Of a stretch of 64,000 nt of DNA, positions 7,958 through 16,632 are shown in pieces (the stretch's first letter is position 1; each line of letters opens with the position of its first letter). The notes beneath the pieces are model-generated. The model did no database searches. It was not told the DNA's origin and saw only the letters and a program-made list of their open reading frames with translations. The position numbers were made by a program, and so were the translations under genes. Origin of the DNA: Mucilaginibacter robiniae (GTDB lineage: Bacteria; Bacteroidota; Bacteroidia; Sphingobacteriales; Sphingobacteriaceae); NCBI RefSeq assembly GCF_012849215.1, contig NZ_CP051682.1, forward strand, positions 4,216,001 to 4,280,000, read 5' to 3'.

Positions 7958-8374
7958 ATGGAAAGTGCAGTTAAAAAGGTAGAAAGTACAGTAGTAAACC
8001 CGGCCCCGGCAGGCCGGGTAAATCGGGGCGGCAGGCCGAAGGTGCCGCACAAGCGGCGCGCTACGGTGAGCGTAATGTGCACGCTCGTAGAAAAAAAGAT
8101 CATTGAAGCCAACGCTAAACGCGTTGGCCTGAGCTCATCCGTGTTCCTGCGGAACCTGGGATTAAGTACGCGAATTGAGGTCAGGGTAAAGAGCCTGCCC
8201 AGGCCTGTTCTGGAAATGCGCGGCACGCTCAATCACATCGCCGCCAACCTGAACCAGATCGCTAAAAAATGCAACCGGGGAGATGACCTGGATGCGATGG
8301 AGAGAGCTTTGCTCGACCAGGATGTGCGCAGCCTGCGAGGCTTAGTGAAGAACATCAACGGCTATGTATCATGA
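7958..8374 (+). CDS. mobC: MobC-type relaxosome protein
   Basis: A 138-residue accessory mobilization protein. The N-terminal part is basic and Pro-rich (RGGRPKVPHKRRATVSV). A ribbon-helix-helix-like segment follows (residues about 45-75, LVEKKIIEANAKRVGLSSSVFLRNLGL), then the MobC family signature MRGTLNHIAANLNQIAKKCN. Such proteins bind oriT and help the relaxase nick. The start at 7958 is chosen because the upstream in-frame extension (from 7862) runs through two perfect hairpins. The stop overlaps the relaxase start by 4 bp (ATGA), so the two are translationally coupled. Confidence 0.85.
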   Translation: MESAVKKVESTVVNPAPAGRVNRGGRPKVPHKRRATVSVMCTLVEKKIIEANAKRVGLSSSVFLRNLGLSTRIEVRVKSLPRPVLEMRGTLNHIAANLNQIAKKCNRGDDLDAMERALLDQDVRSLRGLVKNINGYVS

Positions 8375-9258
8375 TCGGGAAAGTAGGCACAGGTAAAAGT
8401 TTTCGTGGCGTCTTGCACTATCTCTTTGAGGGCAGGCGGCAAGAAAGCAAAGCACTGCAAATGCAGGAACTGGAAAAGAAGCAAGTGGAGGTGATTGCTT
8501 ACAACCAATGCTTCGGCACCAGGCTGGAACTGGTACGCGAGATGATTGAAGTGGCCAAGCTCAACCCTGACCAGTCCAAGCCGGTGTTTCATTTTTCACT
8601 GAGCTTCGCACATAGCGATGCCGGGACTTTAGGCTTGCAGGACAAGATCGACATGGTAGAAAAGCTGGCCGAAAAGTTTGATTTCAAAGAGCACCAGTAT
8701 GTAGTAGTTGCACACCAGGATACCCAGCACGAGCATTTGCATGTGGTTGCCAACCGGATCGGTTTTGACGGTAAGACCGCCAGCGACAGCAACAGTTATA
8801 AGCATATGGCGGAGTTCGCCCGTAAGATGGAGCTGGAATACAATTTACAGCAGGTCTTAAGCCCGAATAAGTTCTTAAAGCCGGAGCAACGAAAATCACA
8901 CAGCCAACGGATCGACAACCGTAAGGAAGCTTTGAAAAAACATTTGCAAGCAGCCATCAAACAAAGTAAAGATGTACAGCAGGTAAAAAAGTACATGGAG
9001 CAGCAGGGCTACGAAGTGGAGCTGGGCCGGGGTATCGCTTTTACCGACGCGCAGCAAGTTCGCTTCAAAGGCAGCCAGGTCGGCTACGCCCTGATGGATA
9101 TTGAAAAAAAGCTCAAACAGGAACAGCTTTTACGCCAGCAGGAACAAAACAGGCAGGCGCAACTACTAATGCAACAGCAGGAGGAACTGAAAAAACAGCA
9201 ACAGCAGGAAAAGGAAAAGCAGCAAGGACGTCAGCATACCAAGAGCATCAGCCGGTAA
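8371..9258 (+). CDS. Relaxase / mobilization nuclease (MobP-like)
   Basis: A 295-residue relaxase of the PF03432 type. The putative nucleophile Tyr17 lies in GVLHYLFEG. The three-His metal motif is visible as H115-Q-D-T-Q-H120-E-H122-L-H124, followed by VVANRIG. It makes a site-specific single-strand nick at oriT and stays bound to the 5' end for transfer. The last 60 residues are almost all Gln, Lys, Glu and Arg, a low-complexity coiled-coil tail. At 295 residues it is short for a relaxase and has no helicase domain, as expected for a mobilizable rather than self-transmissible element. No coupling protein or mating-pair genes are present in the window. It is co-translated with the MobC gene. 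Confidence 0.92.
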   Translation: MIGKVGTGKSFRGVLHYLFEGRRQESKALQMQELEKKQVEVIAYNQCFGTRLELVREMIEVAKLNPDQSKPVFHFSLSFAHSDAGTLGLQDKIDMVEKLAEKFDFKEHQYVVVAHQDTQHEHLHVVANRIGFDGKTASDSNSYKHMAEFARKMELEYNLQQVLSPNKFLKPEQRKSHSQRIDNRKEALKKHLQAAIKQSKDVQQVKKYMEQQGYEVELGRGIAFTDAQQVRFKGSQVGYALMDIEKKLKQEQLLRQQEQNRQAQLLMQQQEELKKQQQQEKEKQQGRQHTKSISR

Positions 9259-9309
9259 GTATGTAGAATTAACAACAAACAAATTTTATGAATTATTTAA
9301 GATAACATC

Positions 9310-9987
9310 ATGAAACCAAATGAAGAAACCCCAATGGATGAAAAAACCTTGACATCTGTACTTAGTGATAATGTAACGGAGATCAAAGAAATCAAAGATT
9401 TCATCAAAGAGCAGCAAAAACAGCTCTACCAGAAAAATGAGCTTATTGCCGAAAAGAATCAGCAGACGCAAAAGCTGATCAGCAGCTTTGAGCAGAAGTA
9501 CCAAAAAATAGAAGTTACGGTACCTGCGCCAAGTACATTACCGATATCCAGAATAGCCAGTGAGGGAATGGAAAATATCAAAACGGCTGTTGTGCAGTTG
9601 TTAAATGCAGCTTTTAGTAAGAACAGGATACTGGTATTGCCGGAGGACAGTGGCAAGGGATTTTTCAAGGTAGTGGCTAAACGGGGAATGTACTTGAGCG
9701 CATTGGCAATTATCGTCGGCCTTATTAGTTGGTTCGGTTTCCGTAACTGGTATAGGAATAGCCAGAACAGTCGTTACCGGATTGCCTGGTACTGGAATTA
9801 TTTGACCAGCGATAGCGTTAAAAAGCAGGAATTACAAACCCAACTGGACAGTTTGAATGTACCGGCTGTCAAAAGCTTTCGGGCAGACAGTATAGAGCGG
9901 TATGAAGAAACGCTGGTAACAGCATTGCGGATTAAACAGTTGGAAAGGGAAACGGATAGTTTGAAAGCATTGAACAGGAAGCGATAA
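9310..9987 (+). CDS. Coiled-coil membrane protein of the mob operon
   Basis: 225 residues, family not recognised by name. Residues about 15-68 are a Lys/Glu/Gln-rich coiled coil, residues about 127-146 (MYLSALAIIVGLISWFGF) form one membrane span, and a second charged helical segment closes the protein. There is no signal peptide, so the N-terminus is probably cytoplasmic. It follows the relaxase gene by 51 bp on the same strand and precedes a hairpin-rich block at 10037-10261, so it is the likely third gene of the mob operon. A role in docking the relaxosome to the membrane or to a helper secretion channel would fit, but is inference. Confidence 0.6.
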   Translation: MKPNEETPMDEKTLTSVLSDNVTEIKEIKDFIKEQQKQLYQKNELIAEKNQQTQKLISSFEQKYQKIEVTVPAPSTLPISRIASEGMENIKTAVVQLLNAAFSKNRILVLPEDSGKGFFKVVAKRGMYLSALAIIVGLISWFGFRNWYRNSQNSRYRIAWYWNYLTSDSVKKQELQTQLDSLNVPAVKSFRADSIERYEETLVTALRIKQLERETDSLKALNRKR

Positions 9988-10036
9988 TGATATTGGCGAA
10001 AGCCATTTGACCAATAAATATTTGTAGCGAGCCAGG

Positions 10037-10261
10037 CTGCTTCGGCAGGCTATTGCATTGCACCACGCGCTATGCGCCGGGTTTCATTTCGCAGCCAGCC
10101 TCGCCGCCGCACGCTGGCAAGTATTCGTTCCTCATACACGCCAGCTTTCCAGCCGCACATAAAAAACCACAACACCGCCGACACAAAGTTAGCGACACAG
10201 GAAAACAGTCAAGGGTATAATAAACCGCGGCTATCGCCGCGGCCCTTGACAATTTTCCTGT
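10037..10261. other. Structured non-coding block closing the mob module, with a 65-bp nested dyad
   Basis: The 9988-10350 gap has no credible gene but holds several dyads: CTGC-TTCG-GCAG (10037-10048), GCCAGC with GCTGGC (10094-10118), and a nested inverted repeat at 10197-10261. In the last, ACAGGAAAA (10197-10205) pairs with TTTTCCTGT (10253-10261), GTCAAGGG (10208-10215) with CCCTTGAC (10243-10250), and CCGCGGC (10225-10231) with GCCGCGG (10236-10242) around a TATC loop. One 9-nt bulge (TATAATAAA) is on the left arm. It could be a terminator, a transfer or replication site, or an element end. Confidence 0.6.
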
Positions 10262-10317
10262 TTTGAGCTCCGGTTGTTTAAGCGGTAATGTGGCGGGATG
10301 TGCAGATAAAACAAGAT

Positions 10318-10347
10318 TTGCTTTATTGAACTAAAATATTAGTTTTG
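10318..10347 (+). promoter_or_regulatory. Promoter of the thioredoxin-like gene
   Basis: TTG at 10318-10320, a 19-bp spacer, then TAGTTTTG at 10340-10347, close to the Bacteroidetes -33/-7 consensus (TTG, N19, TAnnTTTG). The ATG is at 10351, so transcription would start at or next to the start codon, giving a leaderless mRNA. Confidence 0.55.
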
Positions 10348-10350
10348 TAT

Positions 10351-11763
10351 ATGCGGTCATTCATTCTGATAATAATATCATGTGCGATTTTTTCAACTAC
10401 TACAGCGCAAAAATTAGATTACCCTAAGGGCCGGAATCGCTTGTTGGGAACAGATGTTAGCTTGAGAAGCGAGGAAGCGGTGACCACTGTAACAAATCAG
10501 ACTAACGATACTATTAAACTAAAAGGAGTCATATCGTTTTATCTTCCAGTATCGGAGAAAGTGGTAGAAGAAGTTATCGATCCAGGTAAATCTGCTACGT
10601 TCAAGATAAAAATGAATTACCCTGACTTTATTCAATTCACCTCACTACCATTTAGAATTTACAATGCGCCGGGAAAAACGGTAAAATGTACCATTGAGAG
10701 TGACACGCCACTAAAATTAAGCTTTACAGGTGATCTTTCTGCCGAGAACAATTATTATAGCGCTTATTTTCAGGGCGCCCAGAGTAATCAGATCTATTAC
10801 CAAGTCGGAAACCAGATTAAAGATTTTAACAAGTTTCCTGCACTGGCAGATTCCATTAATAGGATTAATCTGAACTTCCTTGAAAATTACAAACAGCCTT
10901 TATCTTCAACATTCAAAAAACAGGAATACTGGAGACTGATGTATAACAACGCTTTCTTAAAGCACCATGTGCCGTTTGACAAAGCTTTTAAGTCGGGGCA
11001 GAAAATAAGGCTAGACGATAAATATTTCAATTTTGACAGCGAAACCCCACTGGTAGGACAGGCAATACCATTAAGTACTGAATATTTATGGTATGCCGTG
11101 TTTCGGTTAAGAGACATCGCTATTAATGAAAGTAAAGCCGATTCTTTGCTTTCGGTTACCATGCTTGCGGCGGCTCAGGATAAATGCGGAAAATCTGAAA
11201 TTGGCGACGTTGTGAAAATGCGTCTGCTATATGATGCCTATGCGCGCTCCAAGATTAATTATGAGAAGTTGCTCCGTCAAGTCACTTTTGTAAATCCAGA
11301 AAACAAAAGGATTTTGGATTCGATAAGTAACGCCAGGTTCTCATTGCCGTTGACAGGAAAGAAAGCTCCTGAATTCCGGCTTGTAAGCATTACTGGTGAT
11401 ACCGTTGAGCTATCTCAATTTGCAGATCATTTGATTGTTGTTAATTTCTGGGCCAGTTGGTGTGCACCCTGCATACAGGAATTTCCGTTGGAAAATAAAT
11501 TGTACGACACTTATAAAGCCAGTAAAAATCTTGTCGTGATTAACGTTTGTATAGATAGCCCTATCGATGCATGGAAAAACCTATCGGCAAAGCACCAATT
11601 AAAAATGGTCAATCTCTTTGCGGATGATATACAAGGAAAGTATCTGAAGAAAAAATACAACATATCCACCTTACCAAAAAGTGTTTTTATTGATCGAAAG
11701 TTGAAGATTATAAATAACAATTTTAAACGCGCCAGTCAGATAAAATTGCAAGATCTGGAATAA
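10351..11763 (+). CDS. TlpA-like thioredoxin-domain protein, secreted
   Basis: A 470-residue protein. A signal peptide covers residues 1-20 (IIISCAIFSTTTAQ). A long N-terminal region of about 320 residues is of unknown fold. A C-terminal thioredoxin/AhpC-TSA domain (about 340-470) carries the active site WASWCAPC. TlpA/ResA-like proteins reduce disulfides or mature cytochromes in the periplasm; Bacteroidetes have many with variable N-terminal domains and unknown partners. ATG 10351 was chosen over an in-frame TTG two codons earlier. The gene stands alone on its strand, ends at an intrinsic terminator and belongs to the island cargo. Confidence 0.85.
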   Translation: MRSFILIIISCAIFSTTTAQKLDYPKGRNRLLGTDVSLRSEEAVTTVTNQTNDTIKLKGVISFYLPVSEKVVEEVIDPGKSATFKIKMNYPDFIQFTSLPFRIYNAPGKTVKCTIESDTPLKLSFTGDLSAENNYYSAYFQGAQSNQIYYQVGNQIKDFNKFPALADSINRINLNFLENYKQPLSSTFKKQEYWRLMYNNAFLKHHVPFDKAFKSGQKIRLDDKYFNFDSETPLVGQAIPLSTEYLWYAVFRLRDIAINESKADSLLSVTMLAAAQDKCGKSEIGDVVKMRLLYDAYARSKINYEKLLRQVTFVNPENKRILDSISNARFSLPLTGKKAPEFRLVSITGDTVELSQFADHLIVVNFWASWCAPCIQEFPLENKLYDTYKASKNLVVINVCIDSPIDAWKNLSAKHQLKMVNLFADDIQGKYLKKKYNISTLPKSVFIDRKLKIINNNFKRASQIKLQDLE

Positions 11764-11799
11764 TGTGAGATACCGACTGTCTTACCTTCAGACATCGCT

Positions 11800-11820
11800 C
11801 ACCTAGTAAGGTGCTTTTTT
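11800..11820 (+). terminator. Intrinsic terminator after the TlpA-like gene
   Basis: CACCT, loop AGTA, AGGTG, then a run of T ending at 11820. Confidence 0.75.
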
Positions 11821-11886
11821 AGGATGTATTTAGTGGGTCTGCCCGGGCTGCTATCGACATGATTAGCGGAATATCCACATATAACG

Positions 11887-12546
11887 TCACATCATAATTT
11901 CATCGAGCTTAATCACACGGTATTTTACATCCAGATTCGCTGCATTTTCTTCCACAGTGTCTTTGAAACCGGCTTTTTTGCGTAGCGCATTTACATTTTT
12001 GAGATCTTTTATCGGCCAAACTATCCATTCCCTTTTTTTAGTAGCTTTGAGAGTACGCATAGTCATTTGGCTGCCGTATACCTGCTCCTGGTTTTTACTC
12101 ATCAGGTAGCGGTCGAGCATCATGGCGTATAGCCTGAAAGTCAATTCATGTGTCTCGGCCGCTTTTTTAATTACCGGGATATAATCATCTATTTTTTTAC
12201 TGTGCTGTATAACGTACCATGCCGCCTCACTGGTACTGTCTCCAACCAAGCTTTTACCCGGATAGCCGTATCTTTTGAATATGGCTTCAACAAACAGGGT
12301 ATTAGTAGAATCAATATCTTTTTGCAATTTACTGTAATGGTTAATAGCCTGGCTGGCGCTCATTCTTAAACTTTTGGTCGTGGCAGCTACCTTATCAGGA
12401 GTCATTAACCAGGTTAAAGTGTCGCGGTATTTTTGATCAAGCAACATTACGCTATCCAGTTGCTTTTTCAAAGCTGGGTTAAAGTGCTTTTGGGCTTGGG
12501 CAAACATGGTGGTAAAACAAAGGACAGCGATGATTAAATGTTTCAT
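11887..12546 (-). CDS. DUF6624-like secreted protein
   Basis: 219 residues from the ATG at 12544-12546, chosen because MKHLIIAVLCFTTMFAQAQ is a clean signal peptide; an upstream in-frame ATG would bury it. The mature part is helical, with DSTSEAAWYVIQHSK, a YLMSKNQEQVYGSQ motif and a Lys/Arg-rich C-terminal part. This pattern (helical, conserved tyrosine-glycine-Gln near the end) resembles DUF6624, common in Sphingobacteriia and without known function. It converges with the TlpA-like gene; the terminator at 11800-11820 lies between them. Confidence 0.6.
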   Translation of the reverse strand: MKHLIIAVLCFTTMFAQAQKHFNPALKKQLDSVMLLDQKYRDTLTWLMTPDKVAATTKSLRMSASQAINHYSKLQKDIDSTNTLFVEAIFKRYGYPGKSLVGDSTSEAAWYVIQHSKKIDDYIPVIKKAAETHELTFRLYAMMLDRYLMSKNQEQVYGSQMTMRTLKATKKREWIVWPIKDLKNVNALRKKAGFKDTVEENAANLDVKYRVIKLDEIMM

Positions 12547-12937
12547 AACTAGCAATTTATTCAAATCTAAAGTTTTAGTTTGAAGGAATTTCCGTATCAT
12601 TATAATCGTTACAAATACTTAGCAAGTATAGCGGAATACCTGCTGATTAGCGGTTACGTTTGGCGGCAATTCGGTAGTTTGATATCTCTTAAGCCTTTGT
12701 CAAGTGATATTTGTTATTTTTTGTTCACAAAGTTTCTGTTACGAGCCAGTAAAGATTTATAAACAACTTACCTTGAAGCGTTGCGCTGTTTTGTTCTATA
12801 TATTTCAGCCAGTTCACATTTTGATGGGTTGGAGATAACATAATTATTTACCAGTTATTTTCCGACTTTCACCGTCTAAAAGGTCGCTTTTACCGACAAT
12901 TGCTTTATCTTGATATATTGTAGGTTATATTAGTTTT
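12547..12937. other. Intergenic region, no gene seen
   Basis: A 391-bp AT-rich divergent region between the DUF6624-like gene and the GH5 gene. It presumably holds both promoters. A 60-codon open frame across it has no recognisable features and is not called. Confidence 0.5.
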
Positions 12938-13978
12938 ATGTATCGCCTTTATAAGATATTAAGCCTTCATGTTTTAATACTGGTAGGTTCCTGTTTTACG
13001 GTTTGTGCTCAGAAGATGAACAACCCGAAAGCTGTAGATATTTATACTGCTAACGGTTATCTGTCAAAAACCATCAATATTGCCTACACTTTTGACGCAC
13101 CAAAAGAAGGCGCCTGGGGACATACTCTGCAAGCAGCCGATTTTAAATTAATTAAAGATGCAGGCTTTACGGCGGTACGTTTGCCTATTCAATGGATTAG
13201 CCGGATGAATACCGAACCTCCGTATAACATCGACCCACTATTTTTAGGCCGGATAGACTGGGCCATTGCCGAAGCTTTAAAAAACCACCTAGCTATTATA
13301 CTCGATAATCATCTTGATGCGCAGTTGATGAAAGCTCCTGCCACTCACCGCGAACGTTTTTTAAGTTTATGGAAGCAACTATCAACACGTTATCAACACC
13401 GATCACAGCAGGTAATGTTTGAAGTTATGGCCGAACCTCGTGGCCAGCTTGACGCCGTTTGGAATGAATATTTTAAAGAGGCGTTGGCCGTCATCAGGGA
13501 AACAAACCCAAGTCGCCCAGTAATTGTCGGACCTCCTTTTTATAATCTGGTATATCATTTAGCCGATCTAAAATTGCCGTTAGATAGTTACCTCATCTTT
13601 ACCTTCCATTATTATGACCCCATTCAATTTACTATGCAGGGCGAAACCTGGTTCCCCAGTGCAAAACCTGAATGGGTGGGAACTAAGTGGCAGGGTACGG
13701 AAGCGGAAAAGAATGCGATTAACTACACAATGGACATGGTATCTGACTGGGCCAACAAAAATCACCGCCCTGTATTTTTAGGTGAGTTCGGTGCCGGAGA
13801 TCATGCCGATTCCACATCCAGAGCGCTATATTTCAGCTATATCAGGCAACAGGCGGAAGCACACCATTTTTCATGGGGTATTTTCAATTTCGCCGTTGAT
13901 TTTAGTATTTACGATCAGGCAACGAAAACCTGGCATCAAACTTTATTAAAAGCGTTAATACCTGCCGGTAGCCGATAA
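12938..13978 (+). CDS. Glycoside hydrolase family 5 (cellulase-like), secreted
   Basis: 346 residues with a signal peptide (residues 1-24, LHVLILVGSCFTVCAQ). It is a TIM-barrel GH5 enzyme. AGFTAVRLPIQW marks the early strand, AIILDNH the Asn/His strand, FEVMAEPRG holds the acid/base Glu (usually NEP, here AEP), and VFLGEFGAG carries the nucleophile Glu. WGIFNFAVDF is the terminal barrel strand. The family retains hydrolysis of beta-glucans, mannans or similar; the substrate cannot be read from sequence. The change from Asn to Ala before the catalytic Glu is unusual, because that Asn normally contacts the substrate 2-OH. The gene stands alone without SusCD partners. Confidence 0.82.
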   Translation: MYRLYKILSLHVLILVGSCFTVCAQKMNNPKAVDIYTANGYLSKTINIAYTFDAPKEGAWGHTLQAADFKLIKDAGFTAVRLPIQWISRMNTEPPYNIDPLFLGRIDWAIAEALKNHLAIILDNHLDAQLMKAPATHRERFLSLWKQLSTRYQHRSQQVMFEVMAEPRGQLDAVWNEYFKEALAVIRETNPSRPVIVGPPFYNLVYHLADLKLPLDSYLIFTFHYYDPIQFTMQGETWFPSAKPEWVGTKWQGTEAEKNAINYTMDMVSDWANKNHRPVFLGEFGAGDHADSTSRALYFSYIRQQAEAHHFSWGIFNFAVDFSIYDQATKTWHQTLLKALIPAGSR

Positions 13979-14086
13979 CAAAGACCACTAAAATTAGAAT
14001 CAAACAATAACGAGGGGATATAGAATACTGATGTGCGTATCTTGTGCTTATATCGCCTCATAAATTTTCATAAAGAATCAATAACT

Positions 14087-14527
14087 ATGTTGACATTTAC
14101 TCCTTATTTGGTATTTAAAGATAACTGTGAAGAGGCGTTTCGTTTCTATGAAGAAGTTTTTAGAGGTGAAATTCTATACATGGGCCGTTATAAAGATATG
14201 CCTGAGGAAACCAAGAGATTTTTTCCAGGCTCCGCTGATGAACAGATCATGCATGGCACATTAAAAATAAATTCTCAAACGGTTTTAATGGGTAATGATA
14301 ATCCCGGCACTTACGAAAAAGTCCGTGGTACGTTTATGAATAACTTCTTTTTATATGTAAGTACCGAAAACCAAGCAGATGCTTACCGTATTTTTGATGA
14401 ATTGTCCAAAGGCGGAAAAATAGTAATGCCTATAGCTCAAACTTTCTGGTCTTCACATTATGGTATAGTGACCGACAAATTTGGAATCAGTTGGAAAATC
14501 ACATTCGAGTCTGATCGTAATACATAA
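14087..14527 (+). CDS. VOC family protein (glyoxalase/PhnB-like)
   Basis: 146 residues from the ATG at 14087, where MLTFTPYLVFKDNCEEAFRF gives the standard PhnB/YjdN start; an upstream ATG would add an unrelated 18-residue leader. Features are CEEAFRFYEEVF, EQIMHGTLKINSQTVLMG, FWSSHYGIVTDKFGISWKI. These are the two beta-alpha-beta-beta-beta modules of the vicinal-oxygen-chelate fold. Members with this pattern are often annotated as 3-demethylubiquinone-9 3-methyltransferase-like, but the activity is unknown. Single gene. Confidence 0.85.
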   Translation: MLTFTPYLVFKDNCEEAFRFYEEVFRGEILYMGRYKDMPEETKRFFPGSADEQIMHGTLKINSQTVLMGNDNPGTYEKVRGTFMNNFFLYVSTENQADAYRIFDELSKGGKIVMPIAQTFWSSHYGIVTDKFGISWKITFESDRNT

Positions 14528-14679
14528 CAAAAGCTAATGCTAACTTTTTTTAAAAGTAAATTTTAGAAGTACGCTATTAGTGCAGATCCATTGAAATTAT
14601 TGTGTAAGGATAAAATACATGACATGCCTCTCTTCGGCCAAGTCAAAGGGACCATCTACATTTTTACTTGTTGAAAACG

Positions 14680-14778
14680 TTACAAGGTTATATATTCCTG
14701 TTTAGATAGCATCTTATTCCCCTGTACCAGCGCACCGGAGGTGCAAAGCACCCATACCATAGGCCATAACTTTTTCAT
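14680..14778 (-). pseudogene. Remnant: signal-peptide-like 32-codon frame
   Basis: Reads MKKLWPMVWVLCTSGALVQG and 12 more residues before TAA. It looks like the start of a secreted-protein gene cut short and lies just downstream of the DUF5694 gene on the same strand. It may be a fragment of a lost gene, or coincidence. Confidence 0.25.
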
Positions 14779-14828
14779 ACTTTTTCTAATAGCTGATCAT
14801 AGTTGTACGCTGTTGAAGTTACCTAATG

Positions 14829-15743
14829 TTAATTTAAATATTTCATCACATCCTCTACGATAAATTCAGGGCTGGCCTCAAATAATTGTTTAAGCAGGTA
14901 CATGTGCGTGGCACCGTAAATAACCAATATCCTGTCATGCTTACTGGTGACGATACGCTGGATATTGGAATAGATCCTTACGTTACGATTAAAGTAGCGT
15001 GTAACAAACCCATCAGCTCCGATAGGCTCAGTGTTACTACCGCGCTTGGTGGTCACCAGCCAACGGCCGATCGCTTTAGCCTGTCGCTGCGGCGAATTCA
15101 GGTACCTGAGGTACTCATTTAAGGGCAAATGAAAATTAAGAGAATCTTCATAAGCCTTTTCTGCCTCGTAGGCTTTATCCCAGTAGGTATAAGAAGAATC
15201 ACCCTGGTCTTTATACTTCTCAAAGGTAAGAATCGAATCCTGGTGACTCAACTTAAAACGAAAAGCCTGGGCATCTGCAGGATATAGCGTTTCGTGGTTC
15301 ATTAGTTTGGCAAGGCGAAAGGCCAACTGTATGGTCTCGTCTGCAGGCCAGGCAGCTTTACCCGCAGGCAGCTTGCCCGCCTTAAAGGCATTATAAAGGG
15401 AATCATAATAGTGTTGGCGCCTGGGCGAATCTTCAATGACGATCTTCGTTGGCTTAAACGCAGCTAGTTGATGCACCAGGTGTTCAATCTGCTTTTGCCG
15501 TTCGGCCGACAGCATATCCACCCTGAGGTTTGCCGGCGTCGTGTTGGCATCCACCTGTTCGCCTGCAAAATGAAAAACACCTAATAGCAAAACCCTGGGT
15601 TTGGGCTTGTCATCCTCAAATATGGTTTCTAGGCGCTTGTCCGCAGTTTTTATCGAAGCTTTTTGCGCCAAAGCTAAACCAGGCAGGGCAAGCCAGAACA
15701 GGATCAGTACATACCAGTACTTATGGAAATACTTTTTATGCAT
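14829..15743 (-). CDS. DUF5694 protein (TraB/TIKI-like fold), secreted
   Basis: 304 residues with a signal peptide (VLILFWLALPGLALAQ). RVLLLGVFHF near residue 50 and the C-terminal ILVIYGATHMYLLKQLF are the two paired GxxH-type motifs of the TraB/PrgY/TIKI superfamily. TKIVIEDSPRR supplies the conserved Glu strand. This combination matches DUF5694. Some relatives are metalloproteases, but none of this family is characterised to my knowledge. It lies 12 bp downstream of the S41 peptidase remnant on the same strand, so the two were probably one operon before the insertion. Confidence 0.78.
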   Translation of the reverse strand: MHKKYFHKYWYVLILFWLALPGLALAQKASIKTADKRLETIFEDDKPKPRVLLLGVFHFAGEQVDANTTPANLRVDMLSAERQKQIEHLVHQLAAFKPTKIVIEDSPRRQHYYDSLYNAFKAGKLPAGKAAWPADETIQLAFRLAKLMNHETLYPADAQAFRFKLSHQDSILTFEKYKDQGDSSYTYWDKAYEAEKAYEDSLNFHLPLNEYLRYLNSPQRQAKAIGRWLVTTKRGSNTEPIGADGFVTRYFNRNVRIYSNIQRIVTSKHDRILVIYGATHMYLLKQLFEASPEFIVEDVMKYLN

Positions 15744-15755
15744 CTTTTCATCTAT

Positions 15756-16632
15756 TTATTTTAATATTTCCAAGGCCTTTACCAACACGGCGTCTTTACC
15801 TTTAAGCAGGTCTGCTGCTTTCCGTTCAACCGGAATATCCGGCATAATGCCTACACCCACAAATTCTTTCCCGTCCGGGTACATATCATGCTTACCGCAT
15901 ATCCTGGCCTTTCCGCCGCCAGGCAGGTCGAAACTCACCGGCTGCCCGGTGCTGCCTCCTGTGGCTTGCCCGATCATTTTACCACGCTTCAGGTCATCAA
16001 AGGCAACCGTAAAATCCTCAGCGGCAGAATAGGTTTGTGCACTGATCAGTAATATCACCGGTTTATCATAGAGCAGTTTGCCATTTGGCATGCCTGTTCC
16101 GGCATCATGTTCCTCCCATTGCATGATCGTACCTGGAACCGACCGGTAATGCGGTATCTTATAAGCGGATGTCCTGAAGGGCTTGTTTGTTAGTGCGGCA
16201 AGGATATGAAAAGCAATATCACCATCACCGCCGCCATTATCCCGGATATCTATAATGAGCCCTTTGGTAGCAGAGATTTGTGTAAACAATGAGTCGAACT
16301 GCTTGATGATCCGACGGTCTTCAAAGTTGTTGATAACCAGGTGACCCACATTCCCAATGGTTTTATAGCTCATGCCATCGGAATATTTGACATCGCTATA
16401 CCCACTTCGGGCAAGTGTTTTGGTAAAAGCTTGTCCTTTAGGACCTTTGAGCTGCAATGTAACTGGACGATCATTGGAACCGGACAAAAGAAAGTAAGAG
16501 AATTCTCGCACCTCCAAGTCTTGCGGTGTAGAACAGCTGACGTACGGCTCGACCTGTTGCTTGGCATAAGCTATTACAGGTATATTTGTGTAGTAGTTAG
16601 CTTGCGATGTCTTAACAGTTTGCTTACACTTT
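15756..16632 (-). pseudogene. S41 (tail-specific) peptidase, 5' end removed by an IS
   Basis: C-terminal part of an S41 family peptidase. It keeps GLIIDIRDNGGGDGD, the catalytic Ser motif SAQTYSAAEDF with its Ser-Ala-Ala-Glu, MIGQATGGSTGQPVSFDLPGG and a final PDIPVERKAADLLKGKD. About 150 residues of N-terminal domain normally precede VEPYVSCSTPQDLEVREF and are missing. The frame runs into the left terminal repeat of the IS at 16633 and ends in IS sequence. I could not find the 5' part on the far side of the IS, so a deletion probably accompanied the insertion. Confidence 0.75.

Noticed and set aside
10070..10266. Short open frames on both strands
   Set aside because: They overlap the inverted-repeat block and have no protein-like features.
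12910..12938. TTG-N18-TAGTTTTA promoter directly at the GH5 start codon
   Set aside because: Transcription would start inside the signal-peptide codons; probably chance in AT-rich DNA.
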